Positions 27,588-37,204 of a stretch of 64,000 nt of DNA are shown here, piece after piece. The notes below the pieces were generated by a model, which saw only the letters and a program-made list of their open reading frames with translations, made no database searches and had not been told where the DNA came from. The stretch's first letter is position 1. Each line of letters starts with the position of its first letter. Origin of the DNA: Escherichia hormaechei_A (GTDB lineage Bacteria > Pseudomonadota > Gammaproteobacteria > Enterobacterales > Enterobacteriaceae); the NCBI GenBank assembly GCA_042434945.1, contig CP170191.1, positions 3,906,001 through 3,970,000 of the forward strand, written 5' to 3'. Both the position numbers and the translations under genes were made by a program.

Positions 27588-28926
27588 CCCTCTTCCGCTT
27601 AGCCAGTGGCTCAGTGCGCCCCGCCCTGACGACTCCCCTGTCGCCTGGCAGGACGACCGCCTCTGGACGCTTGGCGATCTGCGCCACGACGTCACTCAGC
27701 TGGTCGACACGCTGCGTCGTGAAGATGGCGAACGCTGGGCGTTGTGCATCGAAAACGGTTATCTGTTTATTGTCGCGCTGCTGGCGACGCTGCATGCGGG
27801 TAAAACGCCGGTCCTCCCCGGGCACAGCCGGGCGGCGCAGCTTAACGAACAGCGGGCGCTGTTCAGCGGCGTCCTGAGCGACACCACGCTCGATTTTCAG
27901 GGGCGACAGCTGCGGGTGGCTTCCGCGCAGCGGGCAGGCCATCCCTTTTCACCGCTGCCAGCCATCGGTGAGACGCGCACGATCGAGCTTTACACCTCCG
28001 GCTCGACCGGCACGCCGCAGCGGGTAAGTAAGCCGGTGGTCAGCCTTGATCGTGAGGCTCGTCTGCTGGCGGCGCATTTTGGCGAGCGCCTGGCGGGCTG
28101 TCACGTCGTGGCTTCCGTGGTGCTGCACCACCTGTATGGCCTGACGTTTCGTGTTGTCTTACCCATGGCGCTCGGCCTGCCGCTGCATGCCAGCCTGCTC
28201 AACTATGCCGAGCAGCTCTCTGCCCTTCCCGACGATAAACGCTACCTTTTCATCAGCAGTCCGGCGTTTCTCAAGCGGCTGGACGCGTCGCTGACGCCGC
28301 CCCCCGTCAACCTGCTCGTCTCCGCCGGCGGCGCGCTGCCCTGGCAGGAGGTCGCCGCGGTTCAGGCCTGGCTCAACGTCTGGCCGGATGAAATATACGG
28401 CAGCACGGAAACGGGCGTAATGGCCTGGCGCTACCGTCAGGAGGAAAGCACGCGCTGGCAGCCTTTTCCCGGCGTGACGTTTCACGGCGATCGCGTGACG
28501 TCGCCGCTGATCCCCGAGGCGGAGGGAATCGTGCTGGATGATATCCTGCACTTCACGGCTGACGGGCAGTTCAGCCTCGTCGGGCGTCGTGGTCGGGTGG
28601 TCAAAATTGAAGATAAGCGCATTTCACTCGATGACATTGAGCACCGCCTGCTGGCGCTGGACGGCATCCGGGAGGCCGCCGCGCTGACGGTGACGCGCGG
28701 CGGGCGTCAGGGCATTGGCGTATTGCTGGTGCTGAATGAAGCGGTGCGTCAGCAACACGAACAGAGCAAAACAGCGCAGGAGCTCGCCTGGCGACGCGCC
28801 CTTCGCCCCTGGCTTGAACCGGTTGCCGTACCGCGCTACTGGCGGATCGTTGATGAAATCCCGGTCAACAGCATGAACAAGCGCGTGACTGCGCAGCTAC
28901 AGGAGTTGTTTCATGAAGATCCCTGA
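27580..28926 (+). CDS. apeH: AMP-dependent acyl/aryl ligase (ApeH-like)
   Basis: 448-residue ANL-superfamily ligase. The ATP loop is LYTSGSTGTPQRVSKP near residues 137-152, and the adenylate motif is YGSTETGVMAWR near 270. It lacks the large C-terminal lobe of standard CoA ligases, matching the APE type that loads the aryl starter (4-hydroxybenzoate-like) on the carrier protein. It overlaps apeG by 8 bp and apeI by 14 bp. Confidence 0.88.
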   Translation: MLNPLPLSQWLSAPRPDDSPVAWQDDRLWTLGDLRHDVTQLVDTLRREDGERWALCIENGYLFIVALLATLHAGKTPVLPGHSRAAQLNEQRALFSGVLSDTTLDFQGRQLRVASAQRAGHPFSPLPAIGETRTIELYTSGSTGTPQRVSKPVVSLDREARLLAAHFGERLAGCHVVASVVLHHLYGLTFRVVLPMALGLPLHASLLNYAEQLSALPDDKRYLFISSPAFLKRLDASLTPPPVNLLVSAGGALPWQEVAAVQAWLNVWPDEIYGSTETGVMAWRYRQEESTRWQPFPGVTFHGDRVTSPLIPEAEGIVLDDILHFTADGQFSLVGRRGRVVKIEDKRISLDDIEHRLLALDGIREAAALTVTRGGRQGIGVLLVLNEAVRQQHEQSKTAQELAWRRALRPWLEPVAVPRYWRIVDEIPVNSMNKRVTAQLQELFHEDP

Positions 28927-29263
28927 AATCGGGCGCCTCCAGCCCGATCCACAGCATCTGGAGATAACCTTTTATCTTGATCCTGACCTGCTCTGGTTTA
29001 AGGGACATTTCGCCGTACAGCCGCTGCTGCCGGGCGTGGCGCAGCTCGACTGGGTGATGCATTACGCCGCCGCGCTGGCGTCGGGCTACCGTTTTCACAG
29101 TATTCAGAACGTGAAGTTCGCCGCCCCGCTGTTGCCGGAGAACACGGTCACGCTGCTCCTTGCCTGGCAGCCTGAACGCCAGTTGCTGACCTTTAGCTAC
29201 CAGCGCCATGCGGGTAACGAGCGCCACACCGCCAGCAGCGGGAAGATTCGCTTATGTCAGTAA
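28913..29263 (+). CDS. apeI: hot-dog fold 3-hydroxyacyl-ACP dehydratase (ApeI-like)
   Basis: 116 residues, one hot-dog domain. The catalytic histidine is in LWFKGHFAVQPLLPGVAQLD, which aligns with the GHF..P.(M/L)PG motif of FabZ. It removes water from the 3-hydroxy intermediate to create each conjugated double bond. The operon has a second dehydratase (apeP), and the two may form a heterodimer as in studied APE systems. Confidence 0.87.
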   Translation: MKIPEIGRLQPDPQHLEITFYLDPDLLWFKGHFAVQPLLPGVAQLDWVMHYAAALASGYRFHSIQNVKFAAPLLPENTVTLLLAWQPERQLLTFSYQRHAGNERHTASSGKIRLCQ

Positions 29264-30945
29264 CCTTCCGTCCCTGCGTGCTGATCCCCTGCTACAACCA
29301 CGGGGCGATGATGGCTTCGGTGCTGGCGCGCCTGGCACCTTTCGATCTGCCCTGTCTGGTGGTGGACGACGGCAGCGATGAAACCACGCGCCGCACGCTT
29401 GAAGCGCTGGCGGCGGATCGTCCGCAGATGACACTGCTGCGGCTGGCCGAAAACAGCGGCAAAGGCGCGGCGGTGATGCAGGGGCTGAAAGCCTGCGCCG
29501 ATCGCGGCTTCACCCACGCCGTTCAGGTGGACGCTGACGGCCAACACGCTATCGAGGACATTCCCAAACTGCTGGCGCTGGCCGGGCGTCATCCCGATGC
29601 GCTCATTTCCGGGCAGCCCGTTTACGATGACTCAATCCCCCGTTCGCGCCTGTACGGGCGCTGGATAACGCACGTCTGGGTCTGGATTGAAACCCTCTCC
29701 CTGCAACTGAAAGACAGTATGTGCGGGTTTCGCGTTTACCCGATAGCCCCGGTTCTGCGCCTTGCAGCAACCACGCCGCTCGGCAGGCGAATGGATTTTG
29801 ATACCGAAGTGATGGTGCGCCTCTACTGGCAGGGCAACACCAGCTATTTTCTGCCCACCCGCGTAACCTATCCGCCGGACGGGGTATCCCATTTCGATGC
29901 CCTGAAAGACAACGTGCGCATCTCGTTGATGCATACCCGTCTGTTTCTCGGCATGCTGCCGCGCATTCCTTCCCTGCTGATGCGTCGCCGCTCACAGCAC
30001 TGGGCGCAGCAGCAGGAGGTAAAAGGATTATGGGGCATGCGCCTGATGCTGCGCGTCTGGCAGTTGCTGGGGCGTAAGGCGTTTACCGCCCTGCTGTGGC
30101 CGGTTACCGCCGTCTACTGGCTGACCGCCCGCTCTGCGCGTCAGGCGTCGCAGCAGTGGCTGGCGCGGGTTAAAACGGTGATGGCACAGCGGCAAATGCC
30201 GCCCCTCGCGCGGCTTAACAGTTTTTCCCACTTCCTGCGCTTCGGTCATGCCATGCTGAATAAAGTGGCCAGCTGGCGCGGCGAAATGAAACTCCATCGC
30301 GATCTGGTCTTTGCGCCAGGCGCGCAGGAGGCGCTGGGGCTCGACGATCCTCAGGGCAAACTGCTGCTCGCGTCGCATCTTGGCGATGTGGAAGCCTGCC
30401 GGGCGCTGGCCCAGCGCGAAGGGGCGAAAACCATCAACGCGCTGGTCTTCAGCGACAACGCCAGACGCTTTAAGCAGGTGATGGAGGAGATGGCACCGCA
30501 GGCGGGCATTCACCTGATGCCGGTCACCGACATTGGCCCGGAGACTGCCATCCTCATTAAAGAGAAGCTGGATCGCGGCGAATGGGTGGCGATCGTGGGC
30601 GATCGCATCGCCGTCACCCCGCAGCGCGGCGGTAGCTGGCGGGTGATATGGAGCGAATTTATGGGCCAGCCCGCGCCGTTCCCGCAGGGGCCATTTATCC
30701 TGGCGTCCATTTTGCGCTGCCCGGTGGTGCTGATTTTTGCCCTCTGTCAGCAGGGAAAGCTGACCCTGCACTGCGAGCCGTTTGCCGACCCGCTGCTGCT
30801 GCCGCGCGGCGAACGCCAGCAGGCGCTACAGCAGACCGTCGACCGCTATGCGCAGCGGCTGGAGCATTACGCGCTCTTGTCGCCGCTCGACTGGTTTAAT
30901 TTTTTCGATTTCTGGCTGCTGCCAGAGGTCAACGAGAAGGAGTAA
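29254..30945 (+). CDS. apeJ: glycosyltransferase/acyltransferase fusion (ApeJ-like)
   Basis: 563-residue two-domain protein. Residues ~5-235 are a GT2 glycosyltransferase (VLIPCYNHGAMM, VVDDGSD, VDADGQHAIED). Residues ~300-555 are an LpxL/HtrB-like acyltransferase (LLLASHLGDVEACRAL, where His-x4-Asp fails but the HLGDVE block fits the family; WVAIVGDRIAV; PFPQGPFILASI). The fusion suggests sequential sugar and acyl transfer in building the APE-lipid anchor. It overlaps apeI by 10 bp. Confidence 0.87.
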   Translation: MSVTFRPCVLIPCYNHGAMMASVLARLAPFDLPCLVVDDGSDETTRRTLEALAADRPQMTLLRLAENSGKGAAVMQGLKACADRGFTHAVQVDADGQHAIEDIPKLLALAGRHPDALISGQPVYDDSIPRSRLYGRWITHVWVWIETLSLQLKDSMCGFRVYPIAPVLRLAATTPLGRRMDFDTEVMVRLYWQGNTSYFLPTRVTYPPDGVSHFDALKDNVRISLMHTRLFLGMLPRIPSLLMRRRSQHWAQQQEVKGLWGMRLMLRVWQLLGRKAFTALLWPVTAVYWLTARSARQASQQWLARVKTVMAQRQMPPLARLNSFSHFLRFGHAMLNKVASWRGEMKLHRDLVFAPGAQEALGLDDPQGKLLLASHLGDVEACRALAQREGAKTINALVFSDNARRFKQVMEEMAPQAGIHLMPVTDIGPETAILIKEKLDRGEWVAIVGDRIAVTPQRGGSWRVIWSEFMGQPAPFPQGPFILASILRCPVVLIFALCQQGKLTLHCEPFADPLLLPRGERQQALQQTVDRYAQRLEHYALLSPLDWFNFFDFWLLPEVNEKE

Positions 30946-30948
30946 AGG

Positions 30949-31371
30949 GTGCTGACCGATCCCCGCTTTACGGCTGAAGTTGAAATCACCGTTCCGTTCC
31001 ACGACGTCGATATGATGGGCGTGGTGTGGCACGGCAACTACTTCCGCTACTTTGAGATTGCCCGCGAAGCGCTGCTCAACCAGTTTGATTACGGCTATCG
31101 CCAGATGAAAGCGTCCGGCTACGTCTGGCCGGTGGTGGATACCCGAGTGAAATACCGCGACGCGGTGACCTTCGAGCAGCGCATTCGCGTCCGCGCCCAC
31201 ATTGAAGAGGTTGAAAACCGTCTGCGCATCGCCTATCAAATCTTCGACTCGCAAACCGGGAAACGCACCACCACCGGCTACACCATTCAGGTGGCGGTGG
31301 AAGAAGCAAGCCGGGAGATGTGCTTTGTCAGCCCGGCCATTCTGTTCGAACGCATGGGGATCGCGCCATGA
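30949..31371 (+). CDS. apeK: acyl thioesterase (ApeK-like)
   Basis: 140-residue hot-dog thioesterase of the YbgC/4-hydroxybenzoyl-CoA thioesterase type. The catalytic aspartate is in FHDVDMMGVVWHGNYFRYFE. It starts with GTG at 30949, 3 bp after apeJ, behind GAGAAGGAG. It probably releases polyene or stalled chains from the carrier protein. Confidence 0.87.
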   Translation: MLTDPRFTAEVEITVPFHDVDMMGVVWHGNYFRYFEIAREALLNQFDYGYRQMKASGYVWPVVDTRVKYRDAVTFEQRIRVRAHIEEVENRLRIAYQIFDSQTGKRTTTGYTIQVAVEEASREMCFVSPAILFERMGIAP

Positions 31372-31973
31372 AATGGATAACGCTACTCGCGCTGCTGGTA
31401 AGCCCGCTGGTGAACGCGATCACGCTGGATGAACTGCAACAGCGGTTTGCGGACCAACCGGTAGTGCGCGCACACTTCGAACAGATCCGCACGATCAAGG
31501 ATATGCCTCAGCCCCTGCGCTCGCAGGGGGAGATGCTGATCGCCCGTGACAATGGCCTGCTGTGGGATCAAAAAGCGCCGTTCCCGATGACGCTGCTGCT
31601 GGATGACAAACGGATGGTGCAGATCGTCAACGGTCAGTCGCCGCAGACCATTACCGCCGACACTAACCCGCAGATGTTCCAGTTCAACCATCTGCTGCGG
31701 GCGCTGTTCCAGGCCGACCGCAAGGTGCTGGAAGAGAACTTCCGCGTCGATTTCAAAGACCTGGGCGAAGGCCGCTGGTCGCTGGTGCTGACGCCCGTCA
31801 CCACGCCGCTGGACAAGATTTTCTCCACCCTTGATTTGAAGGGCGCGATCTATCTGGAATCCATTCGCCTGAACGATAAGCAGGGCGACACGACGGATAT
31901 CGCCCTCTCCCGCCACCAACTGACGCCCGCCCGCCTGACCGATGCAGAACGCCAGCGCTTTGCCGCACCGTAA
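31368..31973 (+). CDS. apeL: LolA-like outer-membrane lipoprotein carrier (ApeL-like)
   Basis: 201 residues from the ATGA-coupled start at 31368, with a signal peptide MKWITLLALLVSPLVNA. The rest resembles LolA (VRAHFEQIRTIKDMPQPLRS, GLLWDQKAPFPM). It likely ferries the hydrophobic product or its lipid conjugate through the periplasm. Confidence 0.87.
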   Translation: MKWITLLALLVSPLVNAITLDELQQRFADQPVVRAHFEQIRTIKDMPQPLRSQGEMLIARDNGLLWDQKAPFPMTLLLDDKRMVQIVNGQSPQTITADTNPQMFQFNHLLRALFQADRKVLEENFRVDFKDLGEGRWSLVLTPVTTPLDKIFSTLDLKGAIYLESIRLNDKQGDTTDIALSRHQLTPARLTDAERQRFAAP

Positions 31974-34263
31974 CGCCCTGCGCCCGGCGCTGCTGTGGGC
32001 CGCGGTATGCCTGATCCTGTTGGGCGTGCTGCTGTCGCTGCTGCCCGGCGCGCGGCTGAACAGCAGCGTGCTCGCCATGCTGCCGAAACAGACGCTCGGC
32101 GCGATCCCTCCCGCTCTCAACGACGGATTTATGCAGCGCCTCGACCGCCAGCTCATCTGGCTGGTCAGCCCCGGCAAACAGCCGGACCCTCGCGTGGCGC
32201 AGCAGTGGTTAACCCTGCTGCAACGCAGCCAGGCGCTGAGTGTCGTAAAAGGTCCGCTGGATGCCGCCGGGCAACAGGCCTGGGGAGATTTCTTCTGGCA
32301 ACACCGCAATGGCCTGGTCGATCCGGCCACCCGCGCCCGCCTGCAAAACGGCGGTCAAGCACAGGCCCAGTGGATCCTGTCCCAGCTCTACTCCGCCTTT
32401 TCCGGCGTGAGCGGCAAGGAGCTGCAAAACGATCCGCTGATGCTGATGCGCGGCGCGCAGCTCGCACTGGCGAAAAACAGCCAGAAGATGCAGCTGATGG
32501 ACGGCTGGCTGGTGACAAAAGACGCGGCCGGGAACTACTGGTATCTGCTGCACGGCGAGCTGGCGGGCTCGTCGTTTGATATGCAGCAAACCCACCAGCT
32601 GGTGACCACCCTTAACGCGTTGCAGCAGACGCTGAAAAGCCAGTATCCACAGGCGCAGCTGCTCTCGCGCGGGACGGTGTTCTACAGCGATTACGCCAGC
32701 CAGCAGGCTAAAAAGGATATTTCCACGCTTGGCGTCGCCACGGTGCTCGGGGTGATCCTGCTGATTGTGTCGGTGTTTCGCTCCGTGCGTCCGCTGCTGC
32801 TGAGCCTGCTCTCCATTGCCATCGGCGCGCTGGCGGGGACGGTCGTGACGCTGCTGCTGTTCGGTGAACTGCACCTGATGACGCTGGTGATGAGCATGAG
32901 CATCATCGGCATCTCGGCGGACTATACGATTTACTACCTCACGGAGCGGATGGTGCACGGCGCGGAACACTCGCCCTGGCAAAGCCTGGCGAAAGTACGT
33001 AACGCGCTGCTGCTGGCGCTGCTGACCACCGTCGTGGCGTATCTCTTCATGATGCTGGCCCCCTTCCCCGGCATTCGTCAGATGGCGGTGTTCGCCGCCG
33101 CAGGGTTGAGCGCCTCGTGCCTGACGGTAATGTTCTGGCATCCGTGGCTGTGCCGGGGCATGCCGGTCCGCCCGGTCCCCCTGAGAGGGATGATGCAGCG
33201 CTGGCTGAACGCCTGGCGCGACGGTAAAGCCCTCTCTGTCGGGCTGCCGGTAGCGCTGGCGCTGCTCTCCGCCATCGGGATCGCCAGCCTGCGGGTGGAT
33301 GACGATATCGCCCGGCTTCAGGCGCTGCCGCAGGACATTCTGGCGCAGGAAAAAACCATCACCGCCCTGACCGGGCAAAATGTCGATCAGAAGTGGTTCG
33401 TGGTGTACGGCGCGTCGGCTCAGGAAACGCTGGAGCGGCTGGAGGCGTTTACCCCGGCGCTGGCGCAGGCGCAAAAAGCCGGTGAATTAACCCGCTGGCG
33501 CACCCTGCCGCTGAACTCGCTGGCGCGGCAGAACAGCGATCTGCATCTTCTGCGTAACGCCGCGCCGACGGTGATGAAAATGCTGCAAAGCACGGGGCTG
33601 AACGCCGTCCCACCGAACCTGAACGCCATGCCTGTCAGCGTGGAAGCGTGGCTCGCCAGCCCGGCCAGCGAGGGCTGGCGTTTGCTGTGGCTGACGCTGC
33701 CGGACGGCAAAAGCGGTGTGCTGGTCCCGGTCGATGGCGTCAGAAACAGCGCCGCGCTCGGTGAGCTGGCCGCCCGCCATCCCGGGGTCGTCTGGGTTGA
33801 CCGTAAGGCCAGCTTCGACAGCCTGTTTGCGCTCTACCGCTCGCTGCTGACGGGGCTGCTGGGCGTGGCGCTGGCGGTGATTGCCTGCGGCGCGATGCTA
33901 CGCCTCGGCTGGCGAAAAGGGCTGGTGGCGCTGGTGCCGTCCGTGCTGTCGCTGGCCGGCGGGCTGGCGGCGCTGGCCATGACGGGCCATCCGGTGAACC
34001 TGTTTTCCCTGCTGGCGCTGGTGCTGGTCCTCGGCATTGGCATTAACTACACGCTGTTTTTCAGCAACCCGCGCGGCACGCCGCTGACCTCCATGCTGGC
34101 GATTACCCTCGCCATGATGACTACCCTGCTGACGCTGGGGATGCTGGTGTTCAGCACCACTCAGGCCATCAGCAGCTTTGGCATTGTGCTGGTGAGCGGT
34201 ATCTTCACCGCGTTCCTGCTCGCCCCGCTGGCGATGCCGTCTAACAAAGAGAACTTACCATGA
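31942..34263 (+). CDS. apeM: MMPL/RND-type exporter (ApeM-like)
   Basis: 773-residue membrane exporter with two repeats of one helix, one large periplasmic domain and five helices. The MMPL motif with buried acidic and tyrosine residues is SIIGISADYTIYYLTERM in repeat 1; repeat 2 has VLVLGIGINYTLFFSNPRG, which lacks the aspartate of repeat 1. It probably pulls APE-lipid out of the inner membrane for the LolA-like carrier. It overlaps apeL by 32 bp. Confidence 0.9.
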   Translation: MQNASALPHRNALRPALLWAAVCLILLGVLLSLLPGARLNSSVLAMLPKQTLGAIPPALNDGFMQRLDRQLIWLVSPGKQPDPRVAQQWLTLLQRSQALSVVKGPLDAAGQQAWGDFFWQHRNGLVDPATRARLQNGGQAQAQWILSQLYSAFSGVSGKELQNDPLMLMRGAQLALAKNSQKMQLMDGWLVTKDAAGNYWYLLHGELAGSSFDMQQTHQLVTTLNALQQTLKSQYPQAQLLSRGTVFYSDYASQQAKKDISTLGVATVLGVILLIVSVFRSVRPLLLSLLSIAIGALAGTVVTLLLFGELHLMTLVMSMSIIGISADYTIYYLTERMVHGAEHSPWQSLAKVRNALLLALLTTVVAYLFMMLAPFPGIRQMAVFAAAGLSASCLTVMFWHPWLCRGMPVRPVPLRGMMQRWLNAWRDGKALSVGLPVALALLSAIGIASLRVDDDIARLQALPQDILAQEKTITALTGQNVDQKWFVVYGASAQETLERLEAFTPALAQAQKAGELTRWRTLPLNSLARQNSDLHLLRNAAPTVMKMLQSTGLNAVPPNLNAMPVSVEAWLASPASEGWRLLWLTLPDGKSGVLVPVDGVRNSAALGELAARHPGVVWVDRKASFDSLFALYRSLLTGLLGVALAVIACGAMLRLGWRKGLVALVPSVLSLAGGLAALAMTGHPVNLFSLLALVLVLGIGINYTLFFSNPRGTPLTSMLAITLAMMTTLLTLGMLVFSTTQAISSFGIVLVSGIFTAFLLAPLAMPSNKENLP

Positions 34264-34838
34264 CCCGTTTCATTCGCCTGGCGGCAGTGATGATGGCCCT
34301 GTTGCTGGCGGGGTGTAGCCATACGACGAACCGCGATGACGCGCGCCCTCAGGCCTGGCTCCAGCCCGGCACCCGCGTCACGCTGCCCCCGCCGGGCATC
34401 ATGCCTGCCATCCGCGCGCAGCAGTTGCTTACCGGCAGTTTTAAAGGCCAGTCCCAGTCGCTGCTGGTGATGCTGAACGCCGACGGAAATAAAGTGACGC
34501 TTGCCGGCCTCTCTTCCGTCGGGATCCGCCTGTTCCTCGCCACCTACGACAACACCGGGATCCACACCGAACAGTCGGTTGTGATGCCGCAGCTGCCGCC
34601 AGCCAGCCAGGTGCTGGCCGACGTGATGCTGAGCCACTGGCCACTCAGCGCCTGGCAGCCGCAGTTGCCGAAAGGCTGGACGCTGAACGATACTGACACC
34701 AGACGCGAACTGCGCAACCCCGAGGGCAAACTGGTCACGGAAATTGTCTACCTGAACCGTAACGGCAGGCGCGAACCGATTAGCATTGTGCAGCACGCTT
34801 TTCACTACCACATCACCATTCAATATCTGGGTGACTGA
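34260..34838 (+). CDS. apeN: DUF3261 lipoprotein (ApeN-like)
   Basis: 192 residues. The signal sequence ends at lipobox LLAGC (Cys ~20) and Ser at +2 predicts outer-membrane sorting. Like LolB it could accept cargo from the LolA-like ApeL at the outer membrane. It overlaps apeM by 4 bp. Confidence 0.87.
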   Translation: MTRFIRLAAVMMALLLAGCSHTTNRDDARPQAWLQPGTRVTLPPPGIMPAIRAQQLLTGSFKGQSQSLLVMLNADGNKVTLAGLSSVGIRLFLATYDNTGIHTEQSVVMPQLPPASQVLADVMLSHWPLSAWQPQLPKGWTLNDTDTRRELRNPEGKLVTEIVYLNRNGRREPISIVQHAFHYHITIQYLGD

Positions 34839-34839
34839 G

Positions 34840-36006
34840 ATGATTTACCTTTCTGCCGTTGGCATGGTCAACGCGCTCGGCAACTCGGCTGATGAAATAG
34901 CGGCGAACCTGATCGCTGGTGTGGCCCCCGGGATGCGCCAGCGTGCGGGCTGGCTACAGGGCTTACCCGAGGCCGTGCTGGGGGGCGTGGAGGGTGAACT
35001 TCCCCCTGTCCCCGGGTCTTTTTCTGCGCATCGCAGCCGCAACAACCAGCTGCTGCTGGCGGCGCTGGCGCAAATCCGGCCCGCCGTCGATGCGGCCATT
35101 GCGCGCGTGGGGCGCGACCGCGTGGCGGTTGTGCTGGGCACCAGCACCTCCGGGCTGGACGAGGGTGATGAGTACGTGCGCCGCGCGCAGAACGGCGAGA
35201 GCAGCCCGCAGTGGCAATATCCGCAGCAGGAGCTGGGCGATCCGTCGCGCTTTCTCGCCCGCTGGCTTGCGCTGGACGGCCCGGCGTATACCATCTCAAC
35301 CGCCTGCTCCTCCAGCGCGCGGGCGATCGTCAGCGGTCGTCGCCTGATTGACGCCGGGCTGGTGGACGTCGCCATCGTCGGCGGGGCCGACAGCCTGAGC
35401 CGCATGCCGGTCAACGGCTTCAACAGCCTGGAGTCCTTCTCCCCGACCCTGTGCGAACCGTTTGGCCGCCACCGTCGGGGGATCACCATTGGCGAAGCGG
35501 CGGCACTGATGGTGCTGACCCGCGAGCCGGGCGAGGTTGCGCTCCTGGGCGCGGGGGAATCCAGCGATGCGTACCATATTTCCGCCCCGCATCCGCAGGG
35601 CGAAGGGGCGATCCGCGCCATCAACCAGGCGCTGAACGAGGCGGGCATGACGGCGGCGGACGTCGGCTATATCAACCTGCACGGCACCGCCACGCCGCTG
35701 AACGATCGCATTGAGGCGCAGGTGATCCACGATCTCTTTGGCGACCGCGTGCCGTGCAGCTCCACGAAACATCTTACCGGCCACACGCTGGGCGCAGCGG
35801 GGATCACCGAGGCCGCCCTGAGCTGGCTGATCCTGACCCGAGACCTGCCGCTGCCGCCGCAGGATTTTTCCCGCTACGCGCCAGACGACACCCTGCCCGC
35901 CTTCGGCCTGCTGCACCAGAGCGCACCGCTGAATAAACCGGCGATCCTGTCAAACTCCTTTGCGTTTGGCGGCAACAACGCCAGCCTTCTGCTGGGGAGG
36001 GTATGA
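34840..36006 (+). CDS. apeO: aryl-polyene beta-ketoacyl-ACP synthase (ApeO-like)
   Basis: 388 residues from ATG at 34840 (MIYLSAVGMVNALG), one base after apeN. All three catalytic residues are visible: Cys in ISTACSSSARAIVSG, His in LHGTATPLND and Lys/His in STKHLTGHTLGAAGITEAAL. It is the main elongating ketosynthase and the expected partner of the chain-length factor at 24981. Confidence 0.9.
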   Translation: MIYLSAVGMVNALGNSADEIAANLIAGVAPGMRQRAGWLQGLPEAVLGGVEGELPPVPGSFSAHRSRNNQLLLAALAQIRPAVDAAIARVGRDRVAVVLGTSTSGLDEGDEYVRRAQNGESSPQWQYPQQELGDPSRFLARWLALDGPAYTISTACSSSARAIVSGRRLIDAGLVDVAIVGGADSLSRMPVNGFNSLESFSPTLCEPFGRHRRGITIGEAAALMVLTREPGEVALLGAGESSDAYHISAPHPQGEGAIRAINQALNEAGMTAADVGYINLHGTATPLNDRIEAQVIHDLFGDRVPCSSTKHLTGHTLGAAGITEAALSWLILTRDLPLPPQDFSRYAPDDTLPAFGLLHQSAPLNKPAILSNSFAFGGNNASLLLGRV

Positions 36007-36479
36007 TGCGCTACTTACCTCCCGGGGATTATCTTCCTCACGACACGCCGATGCTGCTGCTTGAGAGTGTGGAAAACGTCACCGATGACCGCGCCATTTG
36101 CAGCGTGACGGTGAACGATCGGGGCGTTCTGGCTCCGTTCCTGGACGCGGACGGCAACCTGCCTGGCTGGTTTGCGCTGGAGCTGATGGCCCAGACCGTG
36201 GGCGTCTGGTCTGAATGGCACCGGATGCAAAAAGGGCTGCCGCACTGTGCGCTGGGCATGGTGCTGGGCGCGCGCGAGCTGGTGTGCGACGCAGGGCATT
36301 TTGCCGCAGGCTGCACGCTGACCATCACCATCGAACGTCTGATGCAGGATGAACGCTTTGGCAGCTTCGAGTGCGCCATTCATGCGGATAATGTCTCCCT
36401 CGCCACGGGCCGCGTGAACACCTTCCAGCCGAGCGAGGATGAATTAACCACACTTTTCAACCAGGGAACACCATCATGA
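36003..36479 (+). CDS. apeP: hot-dog dehydratase (ApeP-like)
   Basis: 158 residues (start ATG at 36003 or 36006). FabA/FabZ-type hot-dog fold with PGWFALELMAQTVGVWSEWH matching the central helix of dehydratases. Its glutamate in ALELMAQ could complete an active site with the histidine of ApeI. It overlaps apeO and apeQ by 4 bp each. Confidence 0.86.
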   Translation: MMRYLPPGDYLPHDTPMLLLESVENVTDDRAICSVTVNDRGVLAPFLDADGNLPGWFALELMAQTVGVWSEWHRMQKGLPHCALGMVLGARELVCDAGHFAAGCTLTITIERLMQDERFGSFECAIHADNVSLATGRVNTFQPSEDELTTLFNQGTPS

Positions 36480-37204
36480 GATCCGTACTGGTCACTGGCG
36501 CCAGCAAAGGCATTGGCCGCGCTATCGCCCTTCAGCTTGCGGCGGACGGTTTCACCGTCGGCGTGCATTACCATCGTGATGAAGCGGGCGCGCAGGAGAC
36601 GCTGGAAGCGATTGTCCAGGCAGGCGGCGCGGGCCGTTTACTCACCTTCGACGTGGGCAACCGCGAGCAGTGCCGCACGGTGCTGGAACAGGAGATCGCT
36701 GACCACGGCGCGTGGTATGGCGTGGTCAGTAACGCCGGTATTACCCGCGACGGTGCTTTTCCGGCGCTCAGCGACGATGACTGGGACAGCGTGATCCACA
36801 CCAATCTCGACAGTTTTTATAACGTCATTCATCCCTGCATTATGCCGATGATCGGCACCCGCAAGGGCGGGCGGATCATCACCCTGTCGTCGGTGTCAGG
36901 CATTATGGGCAACCGTGGGCAGGTGAACTACAGCGCGGCGAAAGCCGGGATCATCGGCGCCACCAAAGCGCTCGCCACCGAGCTGGCAAAACGCAAAATC
37001 ACCGTCAACTGCATCGCGCCGGGGCTGATCGATACCGGCATGATCGAGATGGACGAAGCCGCGCTGCACGCGGCGATGTCGATGATCCCGATGCAGCGTA
37101 TGGGCCAGGCCGAGGAGGTCGCCGGGCTGGCGAGTTACCTGATGTCGGATAAAGCAGGCTATGTGACGCGTCAGGTGATTTCGATTAACGGAGGCATGCT
37201 ATGA
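36476..37204 (+). CDS. apeQ: 3-oxoacyl-ACP reductase (ApeQ-like)
   Basis: FabG-like SDR, 242 residues. The NADPH loop is GASKGIGRAIA (8-18), the structural motif is SNAGITRDG and the catalytic residues are Ser in TLSSVSG with YSAAK. It reduces each 3-keto intermediate before dehydration. Translationally coupled to apeP and apeR by ATGA overlaps. Confidence 0.9.
   Translation: MRSVLVTGASKGIGRAIALQLAADGFTVGVHYHRDEAGAQETLEAIVQAGGAGRLLTFDVGNREQCRTVLEQEIADHGAWYGVVSNAGITRDGAFPALSDDDWDSVIHTNLDSFYNVIHPCIMPMIGTRKGGRIITLSSVSGIMGNRGQVNYSAAKAGIIGATKALATELAKRKITVNCIAPGLIDTGMIEMDEAALHAAMSMIPMQRMGQAEEVAGLASYLMSDKAGYVTRQVISINGGML

Noticed and set aside
30028..30771. A 247-residue open frame opposite apeJ
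   Set aside because: Antisense of the acyltransferase domain; no recognisable domain of its own.
32209..33474. A 421-residue open frame on the minus strand opposite the MMPL exporter gene
   Set aside because: It is antisense to a well-supported membrane protein gene. Its product is an unlikely mix rich in Arg, His and Gln, typical of reverse-strand frames in G+C-rich DNA.
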